NCBI GenBank assembly: GCA_019720755.1 | Contig: CP081303.1 | Location: forward strand, 868,001-932,000 | Origin: Prolixibacteraceae bacterium | Lineage (GTDB): Bacteria > Bacteroidota > Bacteroidia > Bacteroidales > Prolixibacteraceae | DNA length: 64,000 bases | Direction of reading: 5' to 3' | Shown: one piece after another, positions 1 through 8,378 of the stretch | Position numbering within the stretch: position 1 is the first letter of the stretch | How the letters are laid out: each line of letters opens with the position of its first letter | Translations under genes and position numbers: made by a program | The notes under the pieces: model-generated | The model's input: the letters and a program-made list of their open reading frames with translations, nothing else | What the model was told of the DNA's origin: nothing | Database searches by the model: none

Positions 1-2
1 AT

Positions 3-1100
3 CTGAATATTGAGACTAGAGGGGAAGGAGAGAAGGTGATTTATGGTGAGTATTTTATCATTGCTACAGGATCGAGACCGCGACAACATCCCATTCTTAA
101 AACGGATGGACATCGTATCGTGAACTCAGATGAACTTTTGGGATTGGATCGTTTTCCTGAAAGAATGCTTATTGTAGGGTCGGGCATTATTGGTTGTGAA
201 TTTGCAACTATCTTTTCCAATTTCAATCAAACCGAAGTGCATCTATTGGATAGAGCACATTGTGTGATTCCTTTTGAAGACAAGGATGTAAGCTCTTTTG
301 TCTCTGAAGGACTTGAGAAAAATGGCGTGCAAATACACCATACTGCAAACTTTAGAACTGTACGTAAGAAAGAGGATAGCTTGGATGTCGTACTCGATTA
401 TGAAGATGGACACAGTAGGGTCATTGAGGTGGATGTGATACTGGTGAGTATTGGGCGTGTGCCAAATACCGATCATCTGAAACTAGAGAATGCTGGACTC
501 CATGCCAACGAGAGAGGATTTCTAGAGATTAATAATGAGTGCGCGATGGAGGACTTCTCTAAATGTCATATTTTCGCTGCGGGGGATACTACAGGACATA
601 AGGCACTTTACTGTGTGGCTGAAGAACAAGGACGTCATATCGTGGAAGCGATATGGGGCAATGTTGCATACCCATTGGACTATAGTCACCTACCTACCTT
701 AATGTTTTTTAAACCAGAACTTGCTTCCGTTGGCATGAATGAGACGCAACTGCAAGAGAAAAAGATCCCATATCGTGCTGCTTATTACTCTAATAAATTA
801 GTCAATAGGGCGATTGCAATGCAGAATACTAGAGGTTTTGTAAAAATCATGATCTCAGATGATGGGAAAAATAAGATTTTAGGAATGCGTGCAGGAGGCC
901 CACAAGCATCTGCTTTTATCACCTCTTTTGCCTATCTATTGGATCAAAACCTTACCGTGGAGGAGGTCCTTAAAAATACTCATCCCCACCCAAGTGTCAC
1001 AGAGGGAATACAGGAGTGTTTGCGTCTTCTGATGGGTATGTCTATTTACAAAGAGGAGGTGTTTCCTGAAGAGATTAAATTAACAGAGTGGAAACCATAA
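3..1100 (+). CDS. FAD/NAD(P)-dependent disulfide oxidoreductase (dihydrolipoyl dehydrogenase / SthA-like), 5' end outside window
   Basis: The reading frame is open to the left edge, so the true start, the FAD-binding N terminus and any redox-active CxxxxC lie outside the window. Visible are the end of the FAD domain (IIATGSRP), the NAD(P)-binding Rossmann motif IVGSGIIGCEFA, the second FAD contact IFAAGDTTGH, and the C-terminal dimerisation domain with HPHPSVTEG, which matches the catalytic His/Glu region of lipoamide dehydrogenases. In the family, this enzyme moves electrons between NAD(P)H and a disulfide or a second pyridine nucleotide. Spacing of the FAD contact resembles soluble transhydrogenase (SthA) as much as Lpd, and the missing N terminus prevents a decision. 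No operon partner is visible; a hairpin terminator follows the stop codon. Confidence 0.85.
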   Translation: MNIETRGEGEKVIYGEYFIIATGSRPRQHPILKTDGHRIVNSDELLGLDRFPERMLIVGSGIIGCEFATIFSNFNQTEVHLLDRAHCVIPFEDKDVSSFVSEGLEKNGVQIHHTANFRTVRKKEDSLDVVLDYEDGHSRVIEVDVILVSIGRVPNTDHLKLENAGLHANERGFLEINNECAMEDFSKCHIFAAGDTTGHKALYCVAEEQGRHIVEAIWGNVAYPLDYSHLPTLMFFKPELASVGMNETQLQEKKIPYRAAYYSNKLVNRAIAMQNTRGFVKIMISDDGKNKILGMRAGGPQASAFITSFAYLLDQNLTVEEVLKNTHPHPSVTEGIQECLRLLMGMSIYKEEVFPEEIKLTEWKP

Positions 1101-1143
1101 TAAGTTCTCTTCATGAGACTTTTGTGTCATATTCATCATTATT

Positions 1144-1164
1144 GAAGCTCCAATCAGGAGCTTC
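1144..1164 (+). terminator. Hairpin terminator after the oxidoreductase
   Basis: A perfect 8-bp stem (GAAGCTCC / GGAGCTTC) with a 5-nt loop lies 44 nt after the stop codon and is followed by a pyrimidine-rich stretch. It fits a factor-independent terminator for the upstream gene. Confidence 0.6.
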
Positions 1165-1382
1165 CTTCCTCTTTGGTGTTTCCGTTACGATTATTGCGAC
1201 ATGATTGGTGGTATGGTAGCAGAAATGCCGTAACTACCCAGGTTCTTTTTGAGTCTAATAATCACACAAAAGTTCCAAACACGTTGTTTTAGTGATGATT
1301 GTTAATAATAATAGGCCGTATTGTTGATTACTTTCTGTTATATTATTTTCTAATTTGTCAAGATCAATGAATCTTTGTAGTC

Positions 1383-2810
1383 ATGAGAACAATTGATTGT
1401 TTAGAAGAAGAAAATAGAGCTTTAAAGAAGCAGGTTGAGTCCTTAAAGGAAGAGCTAGACAGAGTGATGTCACGAGTTCAAGCTTTGTCACAAGAGAATA
1501 CTATGCTTCATGAAAAAGTAAAGGATCTAGAAGATAAACTATCGCGTAATCATAAAAACAGTAGTAATAGTAGTTTTCCACCTTCAAGAGATTTACATAC
1601 AGTAAAGAAAAATCAATCACTTCGAAATAAATCCACTAGGAAACCCGGAGGTCAACCCAACCATAAAGGATCGACATTACAACAGAGTGATTTTCCAACA
1701 AGCATAGAGTCATATAATCCTCCATCGACATGTCAGTGTGGTAATACATTAAATCAAGAAGACGCAAGCTTGTTATGCAAACGTCAGGTTTTTGACATAC
1801 CACCTGTTCTTGAACAAATCTGTACCGAGCATCGTCTTTATGAAAATAGATGCAGTTGTGGTCAACTACACAAAGGTTCTATGCCCTCGAATATAAAAGC
1901 ACCTGTCCAATACGGTTCTCATTTACGATCACTAATTGTAAGCTTGTATGTTGAACATTATATCCCTTTAAACCGTATTGGTTCACTAGTGGAAGAGATA
2001 ACATCATTTAAAATTGGAGATGGGACTATTACTAATATTTTAAATAAAGCCCAAGAGGTGATGACTCCTTTATATGAATCACTTCGTGAATCGATATCCA
2101 AATCCAGTGTAGTTGGCTCAGACGAAACAGGTTGCAAGATCAATGGAGGCAAAGGATGGATGTGGGTATGGCAAAATCATGAGGTAACATTCATTACAGC
2201 CAATAAGTCTAGAGGGTATAAAGTTGTTGTAGAAAATTTTAAAAAAGGATTTATTAATGCGACCTTAGTCAGTGACTGTTATGCTTCACAATTAAAAACT
2301 CCAGCCAAACATTATCAACTATGTTTAGCACATTTACAACGAGAATTAATCTACATTAAACAACAAACGAATAACAGTTGGGCAGAGGATATTTTGAATA
2401 TATTCTATAAAGCCATGAAATTAAAGAGAGAATCAGCCAAGAACCAATATCCTTTAAAAGAAAAATCAATATTTAAAGAACAGCTTTTATTACTGTTGAA
2501 AAATGACGAGTATGACGATCAGCTAGATGAGATCAAGACATTACGGAGTCGATTAATTAAAAGGATTGATAGTGTGTTTACTTTCTTAGAGTATTACGAA
2601 GTTCCTTTTGACAACAATGCATCCGAAAGGTCAATACGTAATATTAAAATAAAACAAAAAGTATCTGCAGGTTATCGAACAGAAGAAGGAGCCCAAAGGT
2701 ATGCCATGTTACGCTCTATTGTTGATACACTTAAAAAACAAGGAAAGAGTGTAGTGAGAATGATTGCTCATTGGTTATCTCAAAACCATCTTAAGGTCAG
2801 TTGGCAATAA
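1383..2810 (+). CDS. IS66-family transposase (TnpC type, single-ORF element)
   Basis: This 475-aa DDE transposase mobilises the surrounding element. Order along the protein: an N-terminal coiled coil (about residues 1-55), a KPGGQPNHKG basic stretch, a Cys-rich zinc-binding module with CQCG and CSCGQ pairs, then the catalytic core with SDETG (first Asp) and SDCYASQ (second Asp), and the C-terminal ASERSIRNIK motif typical of the IS66 TnpC family. It is nearly identical to the transposases of copies 2 and 3, with differences concentrated in the first 25 residues. The start is the ATG 153 bp inside the left end. No reading-frame damage is seen. Confidence 0.93.
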   Translation: MRTIDCLEEENRALKKQVESLKEELDRVMSRVQALSQENTMLHEKVKDLEDKLSRNHKNSSNSSFPPSRDLHTVKKNQSLRNKSTRKPGGQPNHKGSTLQQSDFPTSIESYNPPSTCQCGNTLNQEDASLLCKRQVFDIPPVLEQICTEHRLYENRCSCGQLHKGSMPSNIKAPVQYGSHLRSLIVSLYVEHYIPLNRIGSLVEEITSFKIGDGTITNILNKAQEVMTPLYESLRESISKSSVVGSDETGCKINGGKGWMWVWQNHEVTFITANKSRGYKVVVENFKKGFINATLVSDCYASQLKTPAKHYQLCLAHLQRELIYIKQQTNNSWAEDILNIFYKAMKLKRESAKNQYPLKEKSIFKEQLLLLLKNDEYDDQLDEIKTLRSRLIKRIDSVFTFLEYYEVPFDNNASERSIRNIKIKQKVSAGYRTEEGAQRYAMLRSIVDTLKKQGKSVVRMIAHWLSQNHLKVSWQ

Positions 2811-2839
2811 AATAATTTACACATTATATATTTTCTGAA

Positions 2840-2863
2840 CCTCCATTCTTTAGCGAATGGAGG
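2840..2863 (+). terminator. IS66 right-end hairpin (also in copies 2 and 3)
   Basis: A perfect 9-bp stem (CCTCCATTC / GAATGGAGG) with a 6-nt loop lies between the transposase stop and the right end. The same hairpin is at 28865-28888 and 41124-41147. It may stop transcription leaving the transposase. Its 3' arm holds a GGAGG about 11 nt before an outward-facing ATG. Confidence 0.55.
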
Positions 2864-2970
2864 CTAAACTATAAATGAAGCTGAGTAGTTACCTTTGATT
2901 GTATAATGTTTATAAACTTTGTGAGGTTTTAGGGTATAAAAGGGCGTGTTTTGATATATGTGGCATTTAC

Positions 2971-3006
2971 TTCGACCTGTAGTCCTGTATTTCGACCTGT
3001 AGTCCT
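2971..3006. repeat. Two tandem copies of a short repeat and a dispersed GAGCTTGTC motif
   Basis: The 16-mer TTCGACCTGTAGTCCT occurs at 2971 and again at 2991. Just downstream, near 3030, is a GAGCTTGTC motif that also occurs near 14091 and near 60395, always in intergenic DNA. It looks like a small dispersed REP-type repeat. No coding capacity is supported here. Confidence 0.5.
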
Positions 3007-3126
3007 TGCACTTCTGAGAAGTGGTCTCTGAGCTTGTCAAAGGGTTCAGTAACCAAAATATCGTATCCAATTTCTTGTAGCCGTTGATACCATAAGTTTT
3101 AATGATGTGAGACGATTGGACACAAA

Positions 3127-3152
3127 AAAAAGGAGGATCTCTCCTCCTTTTT
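3127..3152 (-). terminator. Terminator for the cutC-DUF4954 operon
   Basis: An 11-bp perfect stem (AAAAAGGAGGA / TCCTCCTTTTT) with a 4-nt loop. The U-run is present in both directions; placement suits the minus-strand genes that end at 3211. Confidence 0.7.
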
Positions 3153-3210
3153 GAAATTCAATATAATTTATCTTTTAGACATGCACCTAAAAATGGTACC
3201 AGTCGTAGAC

Positions 3211-3846
3211 TTATGATTCTTCTTGAGTAAGATCGCCCACGAGTCTTCTTCCATGGAACTCTTTGGCAGGGATCATCTCTTTGATCTCATCAATATTATC
3301 CTTGGTCACTTTACCAGCAACGATAATAACTGGATCTTGACGTGCAGCATCTCTCATCTTTTTAAGCATCTCCATACCCTCTATTGCCGTAGGTTTTCCC
3401 CCAGAAGTGAGAACTCTATCAATAGAACCTATCATCTTAATATGTTTGATTGCAAGGTCTGGTCGTGGACACTCATCGATGGCTTTATGGAAAGTGATAG
3501 ACATTCCCCTAGCCAAGACACAAAGCTCTTGAACCACTTGTGTGTTTATCTCCGCCTTCTGGTTTAGAACCCCGAAAACAATCCCTTCTACTCCAAGTTC
3601 TCTGCACAGTTTAATGTCCTTCTTCATGATCTCCACCTCGATATCATTGTAGACGAAGTTACCACCACGAGGACGAATCATGACAAAGAAAGGAATCTTT
3701 AGGTATTTCTTACACAACGCAATAGTCCCATAGGATGGAGTAGTTCCTCCTACATGCAAATTCTCACAAAGCTCTATACGTGAGGCTCCCATTTTTTGGG
3801 CTTTTATTGCTTCTTCAAAATTCTCTACACAAACTTCTTTAATCAT
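3211..3846 (-). CDS. cutC: CutC family protein (copper homeostasis family)
   Basis: This 211-aa cytosolic protein shows the CutC signature: the start MIKEVCVEN, the GASRIELCENLHVGGTTPS segment, and MIRPRGGNFVY. CutC proteins form a TIM barrel and were linked genetically to copper tolerance; the biochemical role is not settled. The open frame extends 16 codons further upstream, but the conserved family start is the internal ATG at 3846, so that start is chosen. The DUF4954 gene ends 51 bp upstream on the same strand, which suggests co-transcription. Length is close to the family norm of 210-250 aa. Confidence 0.85.
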   Translation of the reverse strand: MIKEVCVENFEEAIKAQKMGASRIELCENLHVGGTTPSYGTIALCKKYLKIPFFVMIRPRGGNFVYNDIEVEIMKKDIKLCRELGVEGIVFGVLNQKAEINTQVVQELCVLARGMSITFHKAIDECPRPDLAIKHIKMIGSIDRVLTSGGKPTAIEGMEMLKKMRDAARQDPVIIVAGKVTKDNIDEIKEMIPAKEFHGRRLVGDLTQEES

Positions 3847-3897
3847 GACGTATCTTATTAAAATAACGCATTGAACACAACAGAGAATGCACAAAAA

Positions 3898-5889
3898 TCA
3901 TACCTTAGTGGAATGCTCTTTTAACTGATCAATTACATCAGATGCCAACTTACTCTTTCTGTGGATATGCTGAATGATCTCATTGACCACACTATTGGTC
4001 TCAAAAGTACCTCTTACTTGTTCGAAATCTTTTATCTGTACACTATCATCCCCATCTGGACCAAATCCAGTACGGCTACTTAGTGTAAATTCCTTCTTCG
4101 CATCATTATAGAGCATTTTATCTAACTCTATCACACTATCTCTCCAACGTCCAACAAGAGAAATCACATCACTCACCTGAATCTCTTCCAGCGATTTGTT
4201 CAACTCTTTTTCCAATAGATCCGCAGCCCAAGTCCACTCATATTCATAATAGTTGTTATGAGCGTCTTCAAAATAACTCTTTATTTGTTTAAGCGATTTA
4301 ATCTCTTTTTGTTCAATTTTATCCATAAAATTTGTCACAACCTCTTTGGGTGTGATGAGTCCAGCTAGGTCAACCCATTGCCCTTTTCCGTATTTCGAAG
4401 TAGGCTTAAGGACCTCTTGTATCGTCATCTCTTTGTTGTAATTCATCTTATGTAGTCGAGAAATCACCGAGTTTCCTAAGAACTTAGTAATTCCTATGGA
4501 GTACAGATGAATCCCTCTCTTCAGTGATTTAGAGGTGATTTTTGTACTCATATAGTGATAACTCTCACTAGTCATTCCCGATACTGCTTGAAGTTGCTTG
4601 AGGATAGATCGTCCATTATACATCTTATTGATGGTGAACGGACTCAAAAGATTGCAATTTACAAGATCTAGTTTATTTGGATCTGTTCGTTTATCCCTCT
4701 TCGGCCACTTCACTGCATCACGGATCGTACCAACACTCTTTATGTTTACCGCTGGAGCCAAATAACTTTCATCATTTTTTTCAATAAGATAACTGAAAGG
4801 GAGGTCACTGGTATCCGAATTTTTGTAGTGACGTCCCATGACCAATGTAAAAGGACCTATCTTTGCTGGCCACAAGATGTAGGAATCTGAAGCCGTCTTT
4901 GACCCTCGTTGCATAATTCCTGCGTGAATCGGTCCCAACTTATACATGTGGTTACTTTGGTTCGATCCACTACCTGCATTCATAAACGAGTAGAGCCCTG
5001 CAATCAAAAGGGTCGACTTATGGTGTGTTACGGTATAGGGACCTGCAAAAATAGAGCATGCCTCACCATGATATCCTTGACAGTTTGCAAAGAAAAGAGA
5101 GTTCTCTGCGGAGTAGTGTTTGCTTAGTTTACATCCCTGTCCAATAAAACAACGATCTACAATGGCACTATCCGAAATTTCAGATCCTGATGCCACAATG
5201 AAATTACTTGCAATCACACCAGAGCCAATCTTTACAGGAGCTTTCTTTACACTGTTAATCGTTCCATTCGACAAACGATGTGCGTTTGTGATGGTGGAAT
5301 ATTTCCCTACTTTGGTATTTTTAATCTCTTTACAGTTCTCAATAATAGTCCATTCTCCAATCACTCCCACAGACGACTTCTGTTTTTCTGCATATTTTTG
5401 AATAATATTCTCTAGCTCTAGAATTGCCTTATCACGGTGACGATATAGGGCAATTATATAAGCCAGATGTGCGGATAATTGATCGAAAATAGGAACTTGA
5501 CGTCCTCCTGTTTCATCTAAAACCGAAACTTTCACTCCGTTTCCAAATGAGGTCTCTCCCTCCACCTCTAGGGTGTTCAGAGATTCAATTCTTACATTGT
5601 TCTCAATGGTGTAGTTTGCAATGTAATTTTGTATATTATGAATGCGACAATTGTCTCCAATAGTGCAGTTTGAAAGGGTGGCACAATAAATTCCAGAGTC
5701 TCTTTTAATCCCATTTTTAAGTATAAACTGACTTTCAAAAAGTCCTAGACGTATGTTTCCATGAAACTGTACTTGTCTTATTCTTGTACAGTCCAATGGT
5801 TGTTTAACAAGAACTTTTTTCCAATCAGATGAGGTGCATCCGTTGTTCTCTAGCTCTTCAATTTGGTTAGGGGTTAAATTTTCATACAT
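3898..5889 (-). CDS. DUF4954 family protein with left-handed beta-helix repeats
   Basis: This 663-aa protein matches DUF4954, a family largely confined to Bacteroidota. The first half contains many imperfect hexapeptide-like turns (for example IGDNCRIHNI, VKIGSGVIAS, IGQGCKLSKH), as in left-handed beta-helix acyl or sugar-nucleotide transferases. The middle carries HAGIMQRGSKTASDSYILWP, and the C-terminal third is alpha-helical. No signal peptide or membrane segment is seen, so it is probably cytosolic. The reaction is unknown; a sugar-nucleotide or acyltransferase role is only an inference from the fold. It precedes cutC on the same strand. Confidence 0.8.
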   Translation of the reverse strand: MYENLTPNQIEELENNGCTSSDWKKVLVKQPLDCTRIRQVQFHGNIRLGLFESQFILKNGIKRDSGIYCATLSNCTIGDNCRIHNIQNYIANYTIENNVRIESLNTLEVEGETSFGNGVKVSVLDETGGRQVPIFDQLSAHLAYIIALYRHRDKAILELENIIQKYAEKQKSSVGVIGEWTIIENCKEIKNTKVGKYSTITNAHRLSNGTINSVKKAPVKIGSGVIASNFIVASGSEISDSAIVDRCFIGQGCKLSKHYSAENSLFFANCQGYHGEACSIFAGPYTVTHHKSTLLIAGLYSFMNAGSGSNQSNHMYKLGPIHAGIMQRGSKTASDSYILWPAKIGPFTLVMGRHYKNSDTSDLPFSYLIEKNDESYLAPAVNIKSVGTIRDAVKWPKRDKRTDPNKLDLVNCNLLSPFTINKMYNGRSILKQLQAVSGMTSESYHYMSTKITSKSLKRGIHLYSIGITKFLGNSVISRLHKMNYNKEMTIQEVLKPTSKYGKGQWVDLAGLITPKEVVTNFMDKIEQKEIKSLKQIKSYFEDAHNNYYEYEWTWAADLLEKELNKSLEEIQVSDVISLVGRWRDSVIELDKMLYNDAKKEFTLSSRTGFGPDGDDSVQIKDFEQVRGTFETNSVVNEIIQHIHRKSKLASDVIDQLKEHSTKV

Positions 5890-5949
5890 TTTATAATCTT
5901 TGTTAGTTCTCGTCTCTATATTAAAATTAAAGGTAGTAAAAAAAATGTA

Positions 5950-6519
5950 TCACTTGTTTAATCCTTCAAAAAGATAATCGTTTAGCCATTTTTTAAAAAT
6001 AACTTCGTCCTCTATATCATGATGCCTAATCTGTTTTAGCACTTGATCTAATGGCTTCTCTCGATCTAAATGATTTGGATCTTTGCTGTAAAATTTATCC
6101 GCAATACATACAATCTTTTGTTCATGACTTTCAGGAAGATAATCTTTTATGGGAATCGGGATATGTAGTGATTTCACTTTCTCTTTCGACAATCCGATAC
6201 CAGTATGGTTCTCACTAAATGGAGCCAAATCGTCTCTTCCTTCTTGCCTAAGTATTTGTCCACCCAAGTAACCGTGACAGATATATGGAACTTTCCCATG
6301 ACAACCTATATCTGTGGCATTCGTCTGAATGATTCCAATATCATGAGCCATAGCTCCCTCCTCAATAAGCTTTATGTTGAGGTTTAGATGGTTGCATTTG
6401 GAGGCGATATCCAAAGCCTTTTGTCTTACCAACTGGCTATGTATCAGTAGAATTTCGTATGCTAGGGGAGAATTTTCATAATATTTGCGAATAATATCTA
6501 GAATATTTATCTTCTCCAT
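5950..6519 (-). CDS. HD-domain phosphohydrolase
   Basis: A 189-aa protein with an HD metal-binding fold: His27, the His59-Asp60 pair in GAMAHDIGI, and further histidines at CHGYLGG and ENHTGIG. Such proteins hydrolyse phosphate esters of nucleotides or related molecules; the substrate cannot be read from the sequence. It resembles the small HDIG proteins grouped as TIGR00295. It ends about 60 bp before DUF4954 and is transcribed the same way; it is divergent from the ECF sigma operon, with a 116-bp shared promoter region. Confidence 0.78.
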   Translation of the reverse strand: MEKINILDIIRKYYENSPLAYEILLIHSQLVRQKALDIASKCNHLNLNIKLIEEGAMAHDIGIIQTNATDIGCHGKVPYICHGYLGGQILRQEGRDDLAPFSENHTGIGLSKEKVKSLHIPIPIKDYLPESHEQKIVCIADKFYSKDPNHLDREKPLDQVLKQIRHHDIEDEVIFKKWLNDYLFEGLNK

Positions 6520-6635
6520 TACTTTTTTTTATTGTACTATTAAACCAAATATAGAAATATGTGTCTAAGATAGTAATAATATAAGATGGGGCATCTGTTT
6601 GTGGAACCCATAAGTAATAATCTTTAAATGGGGCA

Positions 6636-7181
6636 ATGGCCAAAGACGATATCATTAAAAATCAGTTAAAGATTCCATCACAAAAAAAGTATGCTTTTCA
6701 GTCGATGGTACAGCTTTATCATCCCCGTCTATACCATTTTGCTCGTAAGATGGTATTAATACACGAGGATACTGACGACGTATTACAAGAGAGCTTTTTA
6801 AAAGCATGGAAGGCTATCGATAAGTTTCGAGGAGAGGCTTCTCTTTACACTTGGCTTTGCCGTATTGTGATGAACGAATCTCTCTCTTTTATTGAGAAAA
6901 AGAAAAAAGAAGCTTCGTTGATGAACCAAGATACAATAGATTGGAAAATGTCGCAACTTAAAAGCGATCCCTATTTTAGCGGAGGAGAGATAGAGTTGCA
7001 ACTACAAAAAGTAATTTTGTCGCTTCCAGAAAAGCAACAGTTGGTATTTAATATGAGATACTACGAGGAGATGAAGTACGAAGAGATTTCAGAAATATTG
7101 GATGTCTCTGTAGGAGCACTTAAAGCATCCTATTTTCATGCTAAACAGAAGGTGGAGAAACATATGTTAAAGACATTATAA
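6636..7181 (+). CDS. ECF-type RNA polymerase sigma factor
   Basis: A 181-aa sigma-70 family protein. Region 2 (about residues 25-85) includes the conserved DTDDVLQESFLKAWKAIDKF segment that binds core polymerase and the -10 element. Region 4 (about residues 128-175) has LPEKQQLVFNMRYYEEMKY and an HTH that contacts the -35 element. Length is typical of ECF factors. It is followed after 5 bp by a one-pass membrane protein and then by a secreted protein, the usual layout in which the neighbours modulate the sigma factor. Targets are not identifiable here. Confidence 0.9.
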   Translation: MAKDDIIKNQLKIPSQKKYAFQSMVQLYHPRLYHFARKMVLIHEDTDDVLQESFLKAWKAIDKFRGEASLYTWLCRIVMNESLSFIEKKKKEASLMNQDTIDWKMSQLKSDPYFSGGEIELQLQKVILSLPEKQQLVFNMRYYEEMKYEEISEILDVSVGALKASYFHAKQKVEKHMLKTL

Positions 7182-7186
7182 AGATT

Positions 7187-7567
7187 ATGGAACTAGATAA
7201 GTTGAAAAATAACAAAAAGAGCTGGGACGTTCCGGATGGCTATTTCGACCAGTTCTCTGCAAAGATGATGGAGCGTATCGATCAAGAAGAGTCGGTGGAA
7301 GCACCAAAGGTGAAACCTTCTAAGGTCTTGATGTGGTCTTATGTTGGTGTGGCTGCCTCTATCTTATTAATGGTGGTAAACCTATTTGTTATGTCGAGCA
7401 ATAGACAGATGCAAGATAAGATTGATACTTACCTCTCTGCTGAAATGGAATCAACGCCTCAAATTGAGGTAATCTCTGAGGAAGAGATGGAAGATATTCA
7501 AGAGTATTTGGTGGACAATAAACTAATTTATGATGCAATATACAATGAAGAGAATACCGAAAAATAA
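7187..7567 (+). CDS. Single-pass membrane protein, probable anti-sigma-like partner
   Basis: A 126-aa protein with a charged cytoplasmic N-terminal part (about residues 1-46), one transmembrane segment (about 48-70, YVGVAASILLMVVNLFVM), and an acidic extracytoplasmic tail. It begins 5 bp after the sigma gene and its end overlaps the next gene. Topology and position suggest an anti-sigma or membrane anchor for the ECF factor. No zinc-binding anti-sigma motif (HxxxCxxC) is present, so the role is inferred from context only. Confidence 0.65.
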   Translation: MELDKLKNNKKSWDVPDGYFDQFSAKMMERIDQEESVEAPKVKPSKVLMWSYVGVAASILLMVVNLFVMSSNRQMQDKIDTYLSAEMESTPQIEVISEEEMEDIQEYLVDNKLIYDAIYNEENTEK

Positions 7568-8021
7568 GTCCTGTTTTAGATGGATGATTCTTTTTATCGT
7601 GATGATTTTAGGAGGTCATGCGAATGCACAACGTTGTCTCTCGGAAGAGATGAAAGCTGAAAAGGTGGCATATTTTACCAACTTCCTGGATCTCTCTTCT
7701 AAGGAGTCTGCTGCTTTTTGGCCCATATATAATGACTATGAGTCTAATCGTCGGGATATTCATTCAAAACTTCGTGCCTATTATGGCGAAATTCATGAGG
7801 TGGTGAAGACTGACGATAACCAGAAGATCACAGAACTCTCTCTAAAAATAAGCGATGCGGTGGTCGAAGAGGGAGGATTATTGAAAAAATATCAACCCAA
7901 ATTCGAAGAGGCTATTGGTCCTAAAAAAGCATTAAGACTCTTTCTTGCGGAGCGTAGTTATAGAGTTTATCTCATGAAGCGGTACCGTAAAGGGGGAGGC
8001 AATCGTCATGGACGAAAATAA
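7545..8021 (+). CDS. Secreted Spy/CpxP-like helical protein of the sigma operon
   Basis: A protein of 158 aa with a signal peptide (WMILFIVMILGGHANAQ) and a helical mature part containing LDLSSKESAAFWPIYNDYE, a pattern often found in small periplasmic proteins next to Bacteroidota ECF sigma genes and resembling Spy/CpxP-type stress sensors. The ATG at 7545 is chosen because it directly precedes the basic n-region of the signal peptide; an ATG 15 bp earlier is also in frame. The gene overlaps the membrane protein by 23 bp, so translation is probably coupled. A role in sensing envelope stress is inferred. Confidence 0.65.
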   Translation: MKRIPKNKSCFRWMILFIVMILGGHANAQRCLSEEMKAEKVAYFTNFLDLSSKESAAFWPIYNDYESNRRDIHSKLRAYYGEIHEVVKTDDNQKITELSLKISDAVVEEGGLLKKYQPKFEEAIGPKKALRLFLAERSYRVYLMKRYRKGGGNRHGRK

Positions 8022-8121
8022 TATTGAGCTCGTAAAATTTAAAGTGTTTTGGTAGAGCTAATGGTATGTGCGTATCTACTCAGTTGAATTGCTTTTATAT
8101 AGGTGGAGAGTGATAAAACGC

Positions 8122-8151
8122 AAAAAAGGAGCTTAAAATAAGCTCCTTTTT
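8122..8151. terminator. Bidirectional hairpin terminator
   Basis: A stem of AAAAAGGAGCTTA / TAAGCTCCTTTTT, A-rich on one side and T-rich on the other. It can end the sigma operon on the plus strand and the proposed small RNA on the minus strand. Confidence 0.75.
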
Positions 8152-8341
8152 GTATGGGTCGCGCAAAGTAATGTATTGTGTAAAACTCCTTATAACAGGA
8201 TTTGAGTGCCTGGCCGATCAGACTTCCACTGAACCTCGAAAGGTTACTCTTGCGAGTTGAGGCCTGTCTTTACAGTCATAAGCTTTCTCGTTTAAAATGT
8301 AAATGTTAGTTTACCAAAAACAGATACTAAGCGCGATATCT
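8122..8341 (-). ncRNA. Candidate structured RNA, 6S-like rod
   Basis: The interval folds into one long imperfect hairpin. The closing stem pairs 8158-8164 (GTCGCGC) with 8331-8337 (GCGCGAT); inside it CTTATAAC pairs with GTCATAAG, then CTGGCC with GGCCTG, and a small AACCT-CGAA-AGGTT hairpin lies near the centre, separated by internal loops. A long rod of about 185 nt with bubbles is the architecture of 6S RNA. On the minus strand it has a plausible promoter ending just before the closing stem and a strong terminator at its 3' end, so that strand is favoured. Family assignment is a guess; no covariance model was run. Confidence 0.4.
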
Positions 8342-8347
8342 TTTATA

Positions 8348-8378
8348 TTTAAATATCTTCTGTTTTGTTGATAACAAA
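8348..8378 (-). promoter_or_regulatory. Possible Bacteroidota promoter for the structured RNA
   Basis: On the minus strand TTTG (8375-8378) is followed after 19 nt by TATTTAAA (8348-8355), similar to the TTTG / TAnnTTTG consensus of Bacteroidota vegetative promoters. Predicted initiation would fall near 8341, at the base of the closing stem. Confidence 0.4.

Larger units (their letters stand above)
1230..2892 (+). mobile_element. IS66-family element, 1663 bp, copy 1
   Basis: The element is bounded by the terminal inverted repeats GTAACTACCCAGGTTC (left) and, read inward from the right, GTAACTACTCAGCTTC. Two more copies of exactly the same length lie at 28836-30498 and 39514-41176. It carries a single TnpC-type transposase and no tnpA or tnpB. 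The flanking 8-mers (GAAATGCC left, CTTTGATT right) do not match, so the expected target duplication is missing. This suggests later recombination or deletion at one flank. Confidence 0.85.

Noticed and set aside
2864-3070. 68-codon minus-strand frame between IS66 copy 1 and cutC
   Set aside because: Covers the IS right end and a short tandem repeat; no recognisable protein.
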